Part shown: positions 22,846 through 34,411 of the stretch, in pieces
Numbering within the stretch: the stretch's first letter is position 1
Layout: each line of letters begins with the position of its first letter
Notes under the pieces: model-generated
What the model saw: only the letters and a program-made list of their open reading frames with translations
What the model was told of the DNA's origin: nothing
The model's database searches: none
Program-made: the position numbers and the translations under genes
Assembly (NCBI GenBank): GCA_014529385.2
Contig: CM043943.1
Span: 151,313,092 to 151,377,091 of the forward strand
Reading direction: 5' to 3'
Length of the DNA stretch: 64,000 bases
Source of the DNA: Adiantum capillus-veneris
Lineage: Eukaryota; Streptophyta; Polypodiopsida; Polypodiales; Pteridaceae

Positions 22846-23925
22846 TTTCCTCTCTCAGTATCTTAATTGCATTTACATAAGACTAATACTCTCTACCCAA
22901 TGAACTATTCAATAATCTTTAAAACCATGTTCAAGAAAAGATCTAGCCTATTACATTCGTTTCAATTTTAAGAACTTTGAAAATAGTCATATTATAAAAT
23001 TATAAAGTTCTCACACCCTGTTTAAGTTCCCTTATCAATTTCATTGCCAAAATCTAAATAGACTTAGAAGCCTTTCCTTCCCCATGAATAGTGTGACTAT
23101 CCCCATCAGAAGATTTAAAAGAGACTTTTCTTTCTTCACAATCAATCAAAACATAATTTTCAATCATCCAATCCATTCCAATAATTACATCATGCACATG
23201 CATGTCTATGATATAAAAATTACCTTTATGGATCAGATCGTTCAAACTTTTATTACCGCTCGTTAATTCTGTAGGTCTTTTGATTTGTTGGGTTAGTTCC
23301 AGGTTTTATTTCTCTATCAATCTAGAGGACAAGAAGCAATGTGTACTACTTGAATCAATTAAGAAGTTTAATTCCAGATCTTTGATTTTGCCTACAAATT
23401 TTATCACAGAAACTTTCAAATGATGCACCAAAGACGTAGAGCATGGTAAAGGAAGGTCAAATGATTTATATTTATCTTCTGCATCTCCAATAATCTCCAC
23501 TTAAAGCCATCTTGGCATGCATTGCCTTATCGTTCAATTTGTTTGCATATTTAAAAGTCCGGTGGCCTTGCTCTCCCCATCAACAACATAATCCAAATCT
23601 TCAAGCTCTTCAATCTATGCTTCCAAATATTCATTCGTCTTTACTACTCATCAAATTCATTAAGCTTAGATTTCTTGAGAACTCGGTTGATTGTTGCTTC
23701 TACAACATTGTCATCATCATTATCCACCTCCATCTCCACCTTCTCCTCCGCTTCCACTTTCCACTCTCACCTTCTTCATCGGCTATTCCCTTTTCTTTAT
23801 CAACTTTCTCACGTCTGTTAAGATCTTCAGCGATCCACCGGATAGTAAGATCAACTTGTTCCTTGAATCCCTCCTTGTATGCTTCCATCTTCGCTGCAGA
23901 AGTGAAACTACCCTAATACCACCTA
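22846..23925 (-). pseudogene. gag-protease remnant of the older gypsy element
   Basis: Minus-strand fragments in order: a gag N terminus (ATG near 23888, charged: MEAYKEGFKEQVDLTIRW), then a retropepsin-like region with FLIDSSSTHCFLSSRL (near 23320-23370). After that comes HDVIIGMDWMIENYVLIDC (near 23130-23200), typical of Ty3/gypsy proteases; DSS replaces the catalytic DSG. The pieces are in different frames. A degenerate primer-site-like string (TGGTATTAGGG on the minus strand, near 23912-23922) sits between gag and the LTR-like repeat at 23926. No RT or integrase is present. GAGAGAGGAAA on the minus strand near 22848-22858 could be a polypurine tract. The younger gypsy insertion at 13246-22840 separates this piece from the copy A repeat. 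Confidence 0.7.
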
Positions 23926-24870
23926 TGACGTGACACAAGAGAAAAAAGATTGATAAACAAAAATTATAAATTATATATAATATATAGATAAAATAGATAA
24001 TTTGTATGGATGTAAGATAATAATTACAAGAAAAGCATGGCTTGTTTCATAACCTTTCGACCATCTCCGAGCTATCTCACTCTCAATCATAATCTCAATA
24101 TTGTGGACAATGTCAATCCCAATCACAATCACACTTTCAATCTCAATCACAGTTGCAATCTCAATCACAATTTCAATCCCTGGATGGCAATGATAATCAT
24201 AATCTGAGTCGCAAACACGATCACAATTTCAATCTTATGACACCTTGCAAAGATTTCGTTCCACTTTGTTGAGTGGATATCGCATTGGTTTCTTTGACGC
24301 CTACAAAATAGCCAAATAACACACTCGTACGCCCAATTCAACACGACAATCGAATTAAAAAACATAATTTTACACCATCATAAAGGAGTACAATAACTTC
24401 TTGGTGGGGTAAAAAAAGGAGATATTACATGTGTATATCTGCTTGTAAGCTAATGTGTTGCTGCTTGTAGGCTAACCTGTTTGCTGCTGACAAGTAGTTT
24501 TTGTCATCACTTTGTCATACAAACTCACAATATAGATTTCTATGGACTCAAAACGATGGGAACAGATATGGTCGAGAAGGAAATGCTAGCAAAATAGCGA
24601 AAAATCTCTTGTTTTGGCTAAAATCGTAACTTTGAGATCAAGTCTCATAAAAAGATGATTTTTAGGTCTAGACGACTTTTCTAACCTATTTTAATCTTAT
24701 CCCTATATTTTAAGCTAAAACACATAAAAATAAAACATTGATATTTGATAAAAATATCAATAATGACTACATTTTAAGTTTTAAACTTTACTATCTATAA
24801 CAAAACTATCCTTTATTCACTAATCACTAGCAAACATATCTATAATATATTAGTTTTTAAAAAAGAGAAT
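23926..24870 (-). repeat. LTR-like end (copy B) of the older gypsy element
   Basis: Matches copy A (12082-13245) at both ends but not in the middle. It contains the same CAATCA/CAATCT array (about 24083-24175). It adjoins the gag start with a degenerate primer-site-like string between them, so it is read as the 5' LTR. Confidence 0.6.
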
Positions 24871-24876
24871 ATATTT

Positions 24877-24901
24877 GTAAGGGCCTCCTCCTGGCCCTTA
24901 C
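24877..24901. repeat. perfect 9-bp inverted repeat with 7-base loop
   Basis: GTAAGGGCC (24877-24885) and GGCCCTTAC (24893-24901) around TCCTCCT, lying just outside the copy B repeat. Confidence 0.85.
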
Positions 24902-26579
24902 TCTTAATCGACTACAAAAAAAAATTCGGGTAAATTCAAAGCTAAATTCAAGCACCAAAGTTTACTCACGAGATACTTTAAATTTACATCATGGGAACAT
25001 GGCCATAACCGATGCATGAGAAATTAGCTTTTTATCTCAAGAAAAATAGCAAAGAAAAAAAAGATAAGAACAAAGGAAAAGATAAGACAAGGATAAAGGA
25101 AAAGATAAGAAAAAAGAAAAAGAAAAAGAAGAAAAAAGAAAAAGGGAAGATAAGGATAAGGTGAGTTAATAACTTGTTTAATAAGTAGCTTGTTGAAGAA
25201 GTTTTGAAAAGGAGGATAAGTTACAAGATAAGTTATCAAGATAAGTAAAACTTATCAATAAGAAAGATAATCTATCAAGATAAGTGAAGAGGGTTTCTTT
25301 TCTCATTTTACACTTCTCTCCTTCATTTTTTCAAGGTGCAAACTTGAGAGTAAGCTTGAGAACTCCATAGCTAAGCCTCTTTCACACACACCCCCTCTCC
25401 AAGAGAAGCCATGGTCAAAATCTTAATCAAATTTGTCATAGCTTGATCTCCTTCTTCTCATTATAATCTCCCTCTCCTCTCTCCTAGCCCTCAAGATTTT
25501 CATACCTTGAATCACCCTTATCTCTTTCCATTCTCTCATTCCAAGTAGTGAAATTGGTGATCTTCAAGTGAAGGTGAAAAGGGTTAGATCCGACTATGTG
25601 AAAAATCTTCTTCAATACTCCCTCAAAGTGAAGAGAGAATTATACTACATACATAACTTGAAGGTAATGTTTTCTTGTCATTTTCTCATGTTTTCATAAG
25701 CAAACTTTTTTAGATGAACAAATCATTAATTTTTCTTGTTAACTAACAACGTTACATGTGCATTCAAGTGAATATTAATAATACGCTAACAAAGAAAAAT
25801 TGGCTCCCTCTTCTCAAAAAATTACTTCCAAAAATTGGAACGCTTCTTACTAATGCAAATTAGTCAAGCGAGTGATGAGGATTGCTTAACAAAAGGTAGG
25901 TTCCATGTGTTAAAGGCCATGGGTACATCTACCCTCCACATGTGGAGTAAATCCCAAACCTAGTGCTATTCTTTGTGGATGATAACCAAATTTAAAGTAA
26001 ACTAGTAAATTCACCAACTTCAGGAATATCTCATGACGATGGAGATTCTATGTGACGATCTGATCTCTGGTCATTAGCTTGCTCTCGGACTAGAGGACAA
26101 TCTCTTTTAGTGTGTGGATTTTCCAAATAACAGAAGGCACAAATTTTTTTGTCTTTGCTTGTGCAAAGTCAACAATAGATAGAGAATCTAAAGAGTGTGT
26201 ACCTCTATAGGGAGATTATATATTTGAGATCAAATGTGTCTATTGCAATATGCTTTTGCAATTTCCTTGGATGCAATTGAGTAATGGAAGCCTTGATATC
26301 AGGATGAGGCCAAAGTAGGTATCGGTGGTACAAACAAGTGGTAGCTTGGATAATCCTTTAGTAGCACTTCATTTTCATGTTTCAAGTTTAAAATCTATGA
26401 CCTTGTCATATGTTAGAGAATCTACTTACTTTTATATTCATCGAAACTTAAGCATGAAAGGGGAGAGTTTTCCTTTAAGAGAGAGTTAGCCAGGAGAACA
26501 TAGGTTGTGCTGACTGATTTTCTTACACAAATACACATTAAAAAAACTTTAACCGTGCACATAATTCAAAGAGAGTAAC
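24902..26579. other. unassigned region, no gene seen
   Basis: Contains an AAGAAAAAG-type purine-rich stretch (about 25020-25160) and AT-rich DNA with repeated GATAAG words (about 25060-25290). No coding frame or repeat partner inside the window was recognised. 25300-25680 has the look of an untranslated leader, but this is a weak impression. Confidence 0.45.
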
Positions 26580-26996
26580 CAATTAAGATTGACAACTCGA
26601 TGAGGACCGGATTTGCTTGGATCTACTCCCCCCTCCAAAAAGACTTGTATTATAGTCCTCTCAAAAGAGAGCTTTGTTACAATACATGTTGCTCTTGCGA
26701 AACCTTGCTTGAGTCAAGAAGATGGTGTCTTCAAGATTCCATGGTATAACCCTCCTTCCCAATCCTTAAACACCCCAGTGGGGAGAAAGGAATTGGGAGG
26801 AAAGATGAAGATGAAGGTGGAGAGAAGTAATTTTCAAGCAAGAGAATTGATATTCCGTGTACACTTGCTCATGGGAAAGCTCTTATTGTAGCCTATCAAT
26901 ATAATAGTAGAGATGGAGAAGAAGAAACTTTTATTGGATTGGATTTGGATCTATAGTCAAGAGCTTGAGCATAGAGTCCATCTCTAGAGCTCCCAT

Positions 26997-27057
<61 letters not shown>

Positions 27058-27430
27058 CTTTTCCAATATTCCACACTTGAGAGTGTGTGTGAGAGAAGCA
27101 AGAGACTAAAAAAGACAACGAAACCTCACTTATAGCTATGCAAGCATGCAACTAGAGTGGAATTAGAATGCGTCACACTTGACCAATGAGGTGGGAACAC
27201 CTCCTAATGCAGCTCAAGCATGCTCCAATGCTTGTCCCTCTTGCCTTGCATGCTAGACCCCCCGCCCCCGGCGCGCTTGGGACTCATCTTGGCAAGTGGA
27301 GACACCACACGCACACTCACACACACTTGTTTAAGTTTACACAAAGCAAGCATGTGCTACCTTGGGCGTGTGGCCTAGTCAAGCTGAGTAAACAAAGGCT
27401 AGAGTCCACTTATTAAATGAGAAAGGGCTG
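26580..27430 (-). repeat. diverged LTR fragment related to gypsy family G1
   Basis: Aligns loosely with 1630-2260 of the family G1 LTR. Both contain GAGGACCGGATTT, a CCCCCCTCCAA stretch, TTGTATTATAG/TG, AGAGA(G/C)TTGTTACAATACA and, further on, TTGGATTTG followed by CCATAG or TATAGTCAAGAG. The copy is clearly older. Neither primer site nor gag adjoins it, so it is a solo or fragmentary LTR. Confidence 0.6.
27001..27053. repeat. (GA)n microsatellite
   Basis: About 26 GA units inside the diverged LTR fragment. Confidence 0.95.
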
Positions 27431-28240
27431 ATCTAGCTTTATTTTTTTCCCCTTTCATTCAATAAAATTCATAAAATTACCCGTTAATTAAGTAGCTTGG
27501 GTGCAAGACCTTTGCACAAACCTTGGAGGCTATGAAGTTGCCTTGGGCTACAGTCTACCTGCTAAATTAGGATAAACTTTGGTTAAAATTAAACTCACCC
27601 TTTGGTATTTAAAACTTCCACCTCTTGTGTAAAACCTTAGCACAGTGCTTTGGAGGTGCTGCCAACCTACTCCCAAATCTTGCTAAATCTAGACTTGCTA
27701 AATTTAGATATTTTATGGCAAGTTAGAATTTCACCCAAGGCTTTCCAGACTTCATACTTAGAGTCTAAGGAATTATTTTAATGATTTGAGCTTAGCACAA
27801 TCACTTTCTATTTTTAGACTCCTATAATTGTTCTAGCGATCGTCTCCTTTGTCCTATATCTTTGATCAAGGCAACCTGGGATACATTTATCATTCCTTGA
27901 CTTGCACCTATGATTGAGATAACTAGTTAGCAATTATCCTTGCTCTTTTATGGACTTTCCCCTTTTGGTCCCTAGAATTTCTCGCTTGGTCCATTAGAAC
28001 TTAATCAATTTCACTGTCCATAACTTGGTCATTTGAACTGTGATTGCCGATTCAACCTGTACCGTAAGTGGATCACTTCAGCCCCATCCCCTCTGACCAA
28101 CCATATACAGCTATCTAATCTGGTGGGGATCTACAGACCACTCTTACCTTCAACATGCCATAACTTGCACTTCGTAGCTTTGATTAATGAGCCGTTTGGA
28201 CCAGCTCAAAGAACACTTCAAAGACCACCTATGGGAGTTT
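27431..28240. other. unassigned region, no gene seen
   Basis: No supported coding frame. By position, on the minus strand, it follows the decayed G2 polyprotein, so it may be that element's 3' end. No sequence match was found to prove this. Confidence 0.4.
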
Positions 28241-29124
28241 CAATTTTTCACTTTGAGCACTTTGAATAGACACCCATGGTATGGATGATTGGTGGTGGAT
28301 CATGCCTGGTTGCTCATCTTTCCTTTGTAGCTTTGGGTGAATACAGTGCTTGACTTTGCCCTTGCGGAGAAAAACTTTATAGTTGGGCTTTTGACACCCA
28401 AATGAAGCTTGCGTCAATTCTTGGGGTATCCATGTTTGTCGCGTTGAGGGCATTTGGTGCTGTGTATACTCAATTCCAAAAGAAGTCATCACCACCTACT
28501 CCAAAACTCTAATAGGTTTTGCAATAATAGCCATCAATTCACTGTGTTTTCATCCGTGTCTAAGGGTAGGTTTTTTCCATTTCTCCCAAATTACTTTAGT
28601 GGCAATGGAAACCCTTGCACCACTGCTTAGAATAGCAATTGTTTCTATTCCTTGATACTCTATGGGCAATATGGTGTTCCCCTCTTCTCCTTCACAATAA
28701 TCACCAGCTTTGTTTAAGGGAACTAGCTTCGCATTTTTTTATAGGCTGGCTCCAATCCTCCACTTCTTGACCTATTGTCTCAACCAGATTTTTGATTCCC
28801 ATTTTCTCAAGACATCTATCAACATCTCCTCCACATATGAGGTGTAACTTTTAACATCTCAACTACCATTACTGTGCATTTCGCCGATGTTGACATAAAA
28901 TCTTGCAATCCTTGAGAATCTATGAATAGCTTATGAGTTATTTTTTAAGATGGAAAAACCATAACCTCAGATATTTCCTCATATGTTCCTAAGTAGGAAG
29001 GCAACTATTTAAGGGTTTCCTCTCTACTATCCTCTGATATTTTTGTTATGTGGTCACCATACATGGATTGCATGTCATCCATCATGCCTTTATCAAGGTT
29101 GAATTTTGCAATAGGTGCTGATTC
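28241..29124 (-). pseudogene. decayed gag-protease polyprotein of family G2 (3' half)
   Basis: The minus strand matches, in order and with several stops and frameshifts, about 56840-57480 of the polyprotein at 54338-60112. HGDxxSIxSKDSR is recognisable as YGDHITKISEDSR. A CLEKMGIKN string matches CLEKIGIKS. PLNKAGDYCEGEEGN matches PLNKVGEYCEGEDGN, and ATKVIWEKW matches ATKRIWEKW. The protease active site reads SSG here and DSE in the other copy, so each has lost the DSG by a different change. It then continues into a WIPQEL...NYKVFLRKGK string like the C-terminal WIP repeats. A copia insertion at 29130 separates it from its 5' half. Confidence 0.75.
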
Positions 29125-29129
29125 CTAGT

Positions 29130-29450
29130 TGTAAAGAAAGAGGATGCAAGAGAGCTACACAAGACAAGCACAAAGCACACAGAGATGGAAAGCTTCTTCT
29201 CCTTCGTACAGAAAAGAGAGTACAAAATGACTAAGTGCTAAAACTGAAAAGTAGCACATATGTACATGCGGTCACTAAGTGTGAACTCGCTAGAAGCGTA
29301 CTAGGCTGGCACTATAAGTGTAGTCCAGTTGTAGAATCACTGGCAGAGATCCTCCGTGTTGGTCACCTAACGTGCTAGTGAGTAAATGTCGTAAGCGGCC
29401 AAGACCTGTAGTGGATGCGAGCTCAAGATGTAGAGCTCGACATCTCAACA
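29130..29450 (-). repeat. 3' LTR of the copia element
   Basis: 321 bp; in plus coordinates it starts TGTAAAGAAAG and ends CATCTCAACA. The polypurine tract adjoins at 29451. Confidence 0.95.
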
Positions 29451-32400
29451 CTCCCCCTCGAGCTCTGCATGTTGCAGAGTCCAAGCATAGTCCGGAAACG
29501 TCGAAGCTTCTCAGCTTCGAGGGCCTTGGTAAAGATATCCTCTATCTGCTCCTCTGTGCTGACGTAGACCAAGTCGATGTCGCCCGCCAACACTCGCTCT
29601 CGAACGTAGTGGTAATGGACCTCTATGTGCTTGGTCCTGGCATGGAACACTGGGTTCCTAGCCAACTGCATGTTGCTGAGGTTGTCACAATGGATGACAA
29701 TCTGCTGGTCCACCTGCACTTCCAAGTCCTCAAGTAATGTGCGTAGCCAAGCTACCTTGCATGCCGTAACTGTTGCACCTCTGTACTCGGCCTGTGTGCT
29801 CGATAAAGAAACCGTAGGCTGCTTTTTGCTGCTCCAAGTAACAAGAACACTCCCAAAAGAGAACATGAAGCCACTTGTAGATCTCCTATCAACAATGCTA
29901 CCTGCCCAATCTGCATATGTATACCCATACAATGCTAATGGCGCATCTGCTGCATAGAACAATGCGTAGTCAAGAGTCCCTTGCACATACCGAAGTGTGC
30001 GTCGTACTCCATCCAAATGTGGTTTCCTCGGAAGCAGCATGAACTGACTCTCCAAGCCGACTGTGTAGCTCAAGTCTGGCCTCGTGATAGTCAAGTAGAT
30101 TAGACTACCCACAATCTTTCTGTACATCTTGACATCCTCAACAATATCACCCTTCTCTGCACTCAGCTTTGCATTCACATCCAAGGGAATAGAAATTGGC
30201 TTACAATCAGCCATACCATACTTTGACAACATGTCCAAAGCATATTTTCTCTGTGACAGCCATACACCCTCTGGAGTCCTGATCACCTCAATGCCAAGAA
30301 AGTAACGCAACTCGCCCAAATCTTTCATTTCAAACTTCTGTTTAAGAAGACCCTTCACATGGTCAATCTCCATAGCATTGTCACCCACAATAATAAGGTC
30401 ATCTACATATATGGTAATGACCACAATCCACACATCACTCTCACGTACATAGAGTGAATGATCAGCATGAGCTCTCCTAAAACGAATACTGACAAGATAC
30501 TTGGCAATCCTGTCATACCATGCTCTAGAGCCCTGCTTCAAACCATACAAAGCTTTGAGAAGCCTTCATACATAATCTGGGTAACCTGGATCGACATAAC
30601 CAGGTGGCTGATCCATATACACTTCCTCTTGCAACTCACCTTTCAAGAAGGCATTCTTTACATCCATTTGATGCATAATCTATCCTCTAGATGCAGCCAC
30701 TGCTATGACAGCTCTCACAGTCGTCATCTTTACCACTGGAGCAAAGGTCTCCTCATAGTCTATGCCATACGTCTGTGCATAACCCTTTGCGACCAGCCTT
30801 GCCTTGTGACGCTCAATGTTACCATCAGCCTTATGCTTGGTTTTATACACCCCTTTACAACCAATAGCTTTCTTTCCACTTGGCAATGGCACCAACTCCC
30901 ATGTGTCATTTGCTTCCAATGCAGCCATCTCTTCATTCATTGCATCATCCCAATGCACATTTCCAACTGCATCGTCAAAACATGTGGGCTCCACATCCTG
31001 TATCACCTTAGCCATGTAGGCTTGGTGATGCTCTAGATACCCATCATAAGTCAATTTCTGAACTGGATTTCTGACTCTGTTAGATCTGCGTGGTCCTGGG
31101 TCACTCCTTTGCCCTCTAGCATCTTCTTGTACTTTCCTTACACCAGGTGTCCTGACAGCCGAAATTCCAAATTCCTCATCAAGACTTTGTTCAGAACCAT
31201 CTGAATCCATGTCTACATGTGAAAACCCTGATGATGCATCAGCCATAAAGGGAGGTTCATCAACCTTTTCCTTTCCTTTTCGTGATACATTCCCTGTACC
31301 TGCTGGTGGAGTAACCTGCGTACGTAGTCTACCATTCCATGGCTTCTCAACAGAGCCACGAGAAGACAACTCTTGTGGTCCACTCAAAACCTGTGACTGT
31401 GGCCTCACATTTTGTACAACCACATCATCTTTTACATCAGCCCCAATAGTGCCATGTGCATTACTGTACCAGCTGCTCATCTCATCAAAGACTACATATC
31501 TGCTCACTCGTAATTCTCGTGTAGTAGGATTGTAGCACCTGTACCCCTTTTGTTCAAGGGAATATCCCACAAGAATACATTTCTCTGCTTTAGGATCCAA
31601 TTTCCTACGCAACTCATCTGGTACATGCACATAAGCTATGCATCCAAACACTTTCAAGTGTGCCAAATCAGGCTTTGTACCTGTAAACTTTTCCTCGGGT
31701 GTTACATCATGCACCGTAGCTGTAGGCGTCCTGTTCATAATGTACACAGCTGTATTTACAGCTTCAGCCCAGAAATGATGAGGCATGTTCTTCTCATTCA
31801 TCAATGCACGTGCAACCTCTGCAATGTGCCTGTTTTTCCTTTCTGCGACCCCATTCTGCTGTGGAGTATATCTGCATGTAAAATGCCTGCGTATACCATG
31901 CATTCGCAGAAAATCTGAAAAATCATTGGAGAAGTACTCTCCCCCTCCATCTGACCTCGATGTCTTGATTTGCATATCTGTCTCCTTCTCAATCATGACT
32001 TTGAAGTCTTGAAAGTGACCAAACACTTCACTTTTGTTACGCATGAAGTAGACCCATACTTTCCTTGTATGGTCATCAATGAAAGAGACATAATACCTAC
32101 AACCATGTATACTTGCAGTATCGGTTGGACCCCAAACATCTGTGTGCACCACCTCAAGTGGCTTTTTACATACATTGCGCTCATGTGGAAATGAGCCCTT
32201 TGACTGTTTTCCAAACTGGCATGCTGCACACACTTTATGCATACCATCCACCTTGAATTTGGGAAAACCTTTTACAATCTGTTTTGATTGCATGCTGCGC
32301 AATCTCTGCTCATTGACATGGCCAATGCATTTGTGCCAAATTTCAACATCAGCCACAACACCTGTGCCCTGTGCAAATAATGCAGCTTTTACCTCAGGCA

Positions 32401-33772
32401 TGTCTACATTTAGCGTAAACATTCTGCCCACACATTTGCCCTCTGTGATCAGCTTACAGCCATTCTGGAAATCTTCTACATAACAGCCATTTGGATTGAA
32501 GCGAACCTGCAAACCCTGCTCAACCATTTGTCCAACAAAAACAAGATTCTTTGTAATGTTTGGGACATGAAGTACATCTGCTAAGTACTTTGATTTCCCA
32601 CTCTTCGTATTTAGAGGTATGTCCCCTACATGAGCAATGGGGTGAGCTGTGTCATCTCCTGTCTGCACATAGCCTGACACATCTGGTTTGCGTATATCTC
32701 TAAACCACTCTCCACGAGACGTCATGTGATTAGAGGCACCTGAATCCACATACCAAACATCATCTTGGGTGGAATTCTCTGCAGTCATTGTATTCATTAC
32801 ATGCTGCATAACAAACATGCGCTCGTTTTTGCTGTCATTTGCATCTCTGCTAGTAGATGCATAGTTGCCCTGTTCTCTCTTTCCACTTGCTTTTCCCTTT
32901 GGACAGTCACGTGACATGTGACCTCTTTCACCACAAGTCCAACATTCTCTGCTATCTGCAGTATGTTGCTGCCTGCTTGATCCTGCACCATGACCTCTTT
33001 GACTCCCCTTGCCTTGAGATTGGTTTCCCCTGCCACCTGTATTGTTTTGATTTGAATGACCTTCTTGAAATTGGCCCCTGCAACCCCTTGGGCCTCGACC
33101 ATGACCTCTACCTCTACCTCTGTTGGAGTTAGAATAGAAGGCCTGTTCAGAATTATTTCTGCCATGAGAAGAAGATGTGTCAAGGTTCTTCTCCTCAAGA
33201 ATAAGCATAGAAATCAAATCTTGGAACACGGGGATGTTGTCTCTTGTATTCATGGAAGACCTGAAATGTACATACTCATCTCCTAGACCATCCAAGCATG
33301 CACGAACAATGTCATCGTCTTCCACTTAGAGTTTAATAGATCCAAGAGCCTCAATGATACTCTTGATCTTCAAGGCATAATCATTGATGGAGAGGTTGTT
33401 CCTCTTAACCTGATTTAGCTCCGACTTTAGTTGAAGCTTCCTGGCCTTGGTGTTCACCTCGAACACTATGCCTAAGTTTTTCCATGCAATGGAGGGGGTT
33501 TCAGCATCCAGTAGATAGCCCATCATGCCATCTGTGATGCTCATAGAAAGCCAATACATCACTTTGCTCTGGCCTTGTTGCCAGTCCCTCAAAGCTTTCC
33601 TTTGTTCTGCTGTAGCATTTGCCTCGGGAATCTCTGGTTCCTTTTCATTGTCTCCTTCTACATAGTCCCAATAACCTTTTCCTTTTAGGAAATTAGTTAT
33701 TCTGAACTTCCATGCAGGGTAGTTATTTTTCTCAAGATTCTCAGTGACAATTTGACTAAAACCGTCAGACAT
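29423..33772 (-). pseudogene. copia gag-pol polyprotein with three in-frame stops
   Basis: One frame of about 1450 codons from the ATG ending at 33772 (MSDGFSQIVTENLEKNNYPAW) to the stop at 29423. Its last residues run into the 3' LTR. It is broken only by TAA (33326-33328, in gag), TAG (30680-30682, in RT where the family has Trp) and TGA (30566-30568, before RLLKALYGLKQ). Domains: gag with a CCHC knuckle [14 protein letters not shown]; protease [13 protein letters not shown]; integrase [26 protein letters not shown] and [20 protein letters not shown]; RNase H ADWAGSIVDRRSTSGF through ARTKHIEVHYHYVRE. No frameshift was found, so the copy died by point mutation. DGGGEY replaces the usual DNGGEY. 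Confidence 0.92.
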
Positions 33773-34073
33773 CTTGAAGCACTAAGACAAAATAGTTGCA
33801 ATCTGCAAAAACCTGCAAATCTGCTGAACCTGTTGTCGTGGTACCTGTAACTCTTTCTACACTCAACGAATGTCCACAATCAAGCGTACATACAACCACT
33901 GTACTTGTACAGTAAATCTCTGTGTACTGCACTTTGGAGACCTGTTCAGAAACTTGTACGAAAAACCCCTAAAATTTTTTCCACTGCGCGGGGCGCTTTC
34001 GACATCTGGTCGTGGATTGCGAACGAAGGGATTGTGATGTTCTTGCTCTCTTAGCCTCTCTTGCCTGCACCAG

Positions 34074-34085
34074 GCTCTGATACCA
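34074..34085 (-). other. primer binding site, initiator Met tRNA type
   Basis: The minus strand reads TGGTATCAGAGC directly after the LTR terminal CA, with no spacer. Confidence 0.92.
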
Positions 34086-34406
34086 TGTAAAGAAAGAGGA
34101 TGCAAGAGAGCTACACAAGACAAGCACAAAGCACACAGAGATGGAAAGCTTCTTCTCCTTTGTACAGAAAAGAGAGTACAAAATGACTAAGTGCTAAAAC
34201 TGAAAAGTAGCACATATGTACATGCAGTCACTAAGTGTGAACTCGCTAGAAGCGTACTAGGCTGGCACTATAAGTGTAGTCCAGCTGTAGAATCACTGGC
34301 AGAGATCCTCCGTGTCGGTCAACTAACGCGCCAGTGAGTAAATGTTGTAAGCAGCCAAGACCTGTAGTGGATGCCAGCTCAAGATGTAGAGCTCGACATC
34401 TCAACA
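34086..34406 (-). repeat. 5' LTR of the copia element
   Basis: 321 bp, same length as 29130-29450. The outer end is followed by the CTAGT target duplication. Confidence 0.95.
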
Positions 34407-34411
34407 CTAGT

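Larger units (their letters stand above)
29130..34406 (-). mobile_element. Ty1/copia LTR retrotransposon, full length, inactivated by stops
   Basis: Two 321-bp LTRs (29130-29450, 34086-34406) differ at about 10 positions by eye (about 97% identity) and are flanked by the perfect duplication CTAGT (29125-29129, 34407-34411). The primer site is at 34074-34085 and the polypurine tract (GCTCGAGGGGGAG on the minus strand) at 29451-29463. It is inserted in the decayed family G2 element. Confidence 0.95.

Noticed and set aside
30566-33328. Stops repaired by RNA editing
   Set aside because: Plant C-to-U editing is organellar and could not remove stop codons (it can create them); this is a nuclear transposon.
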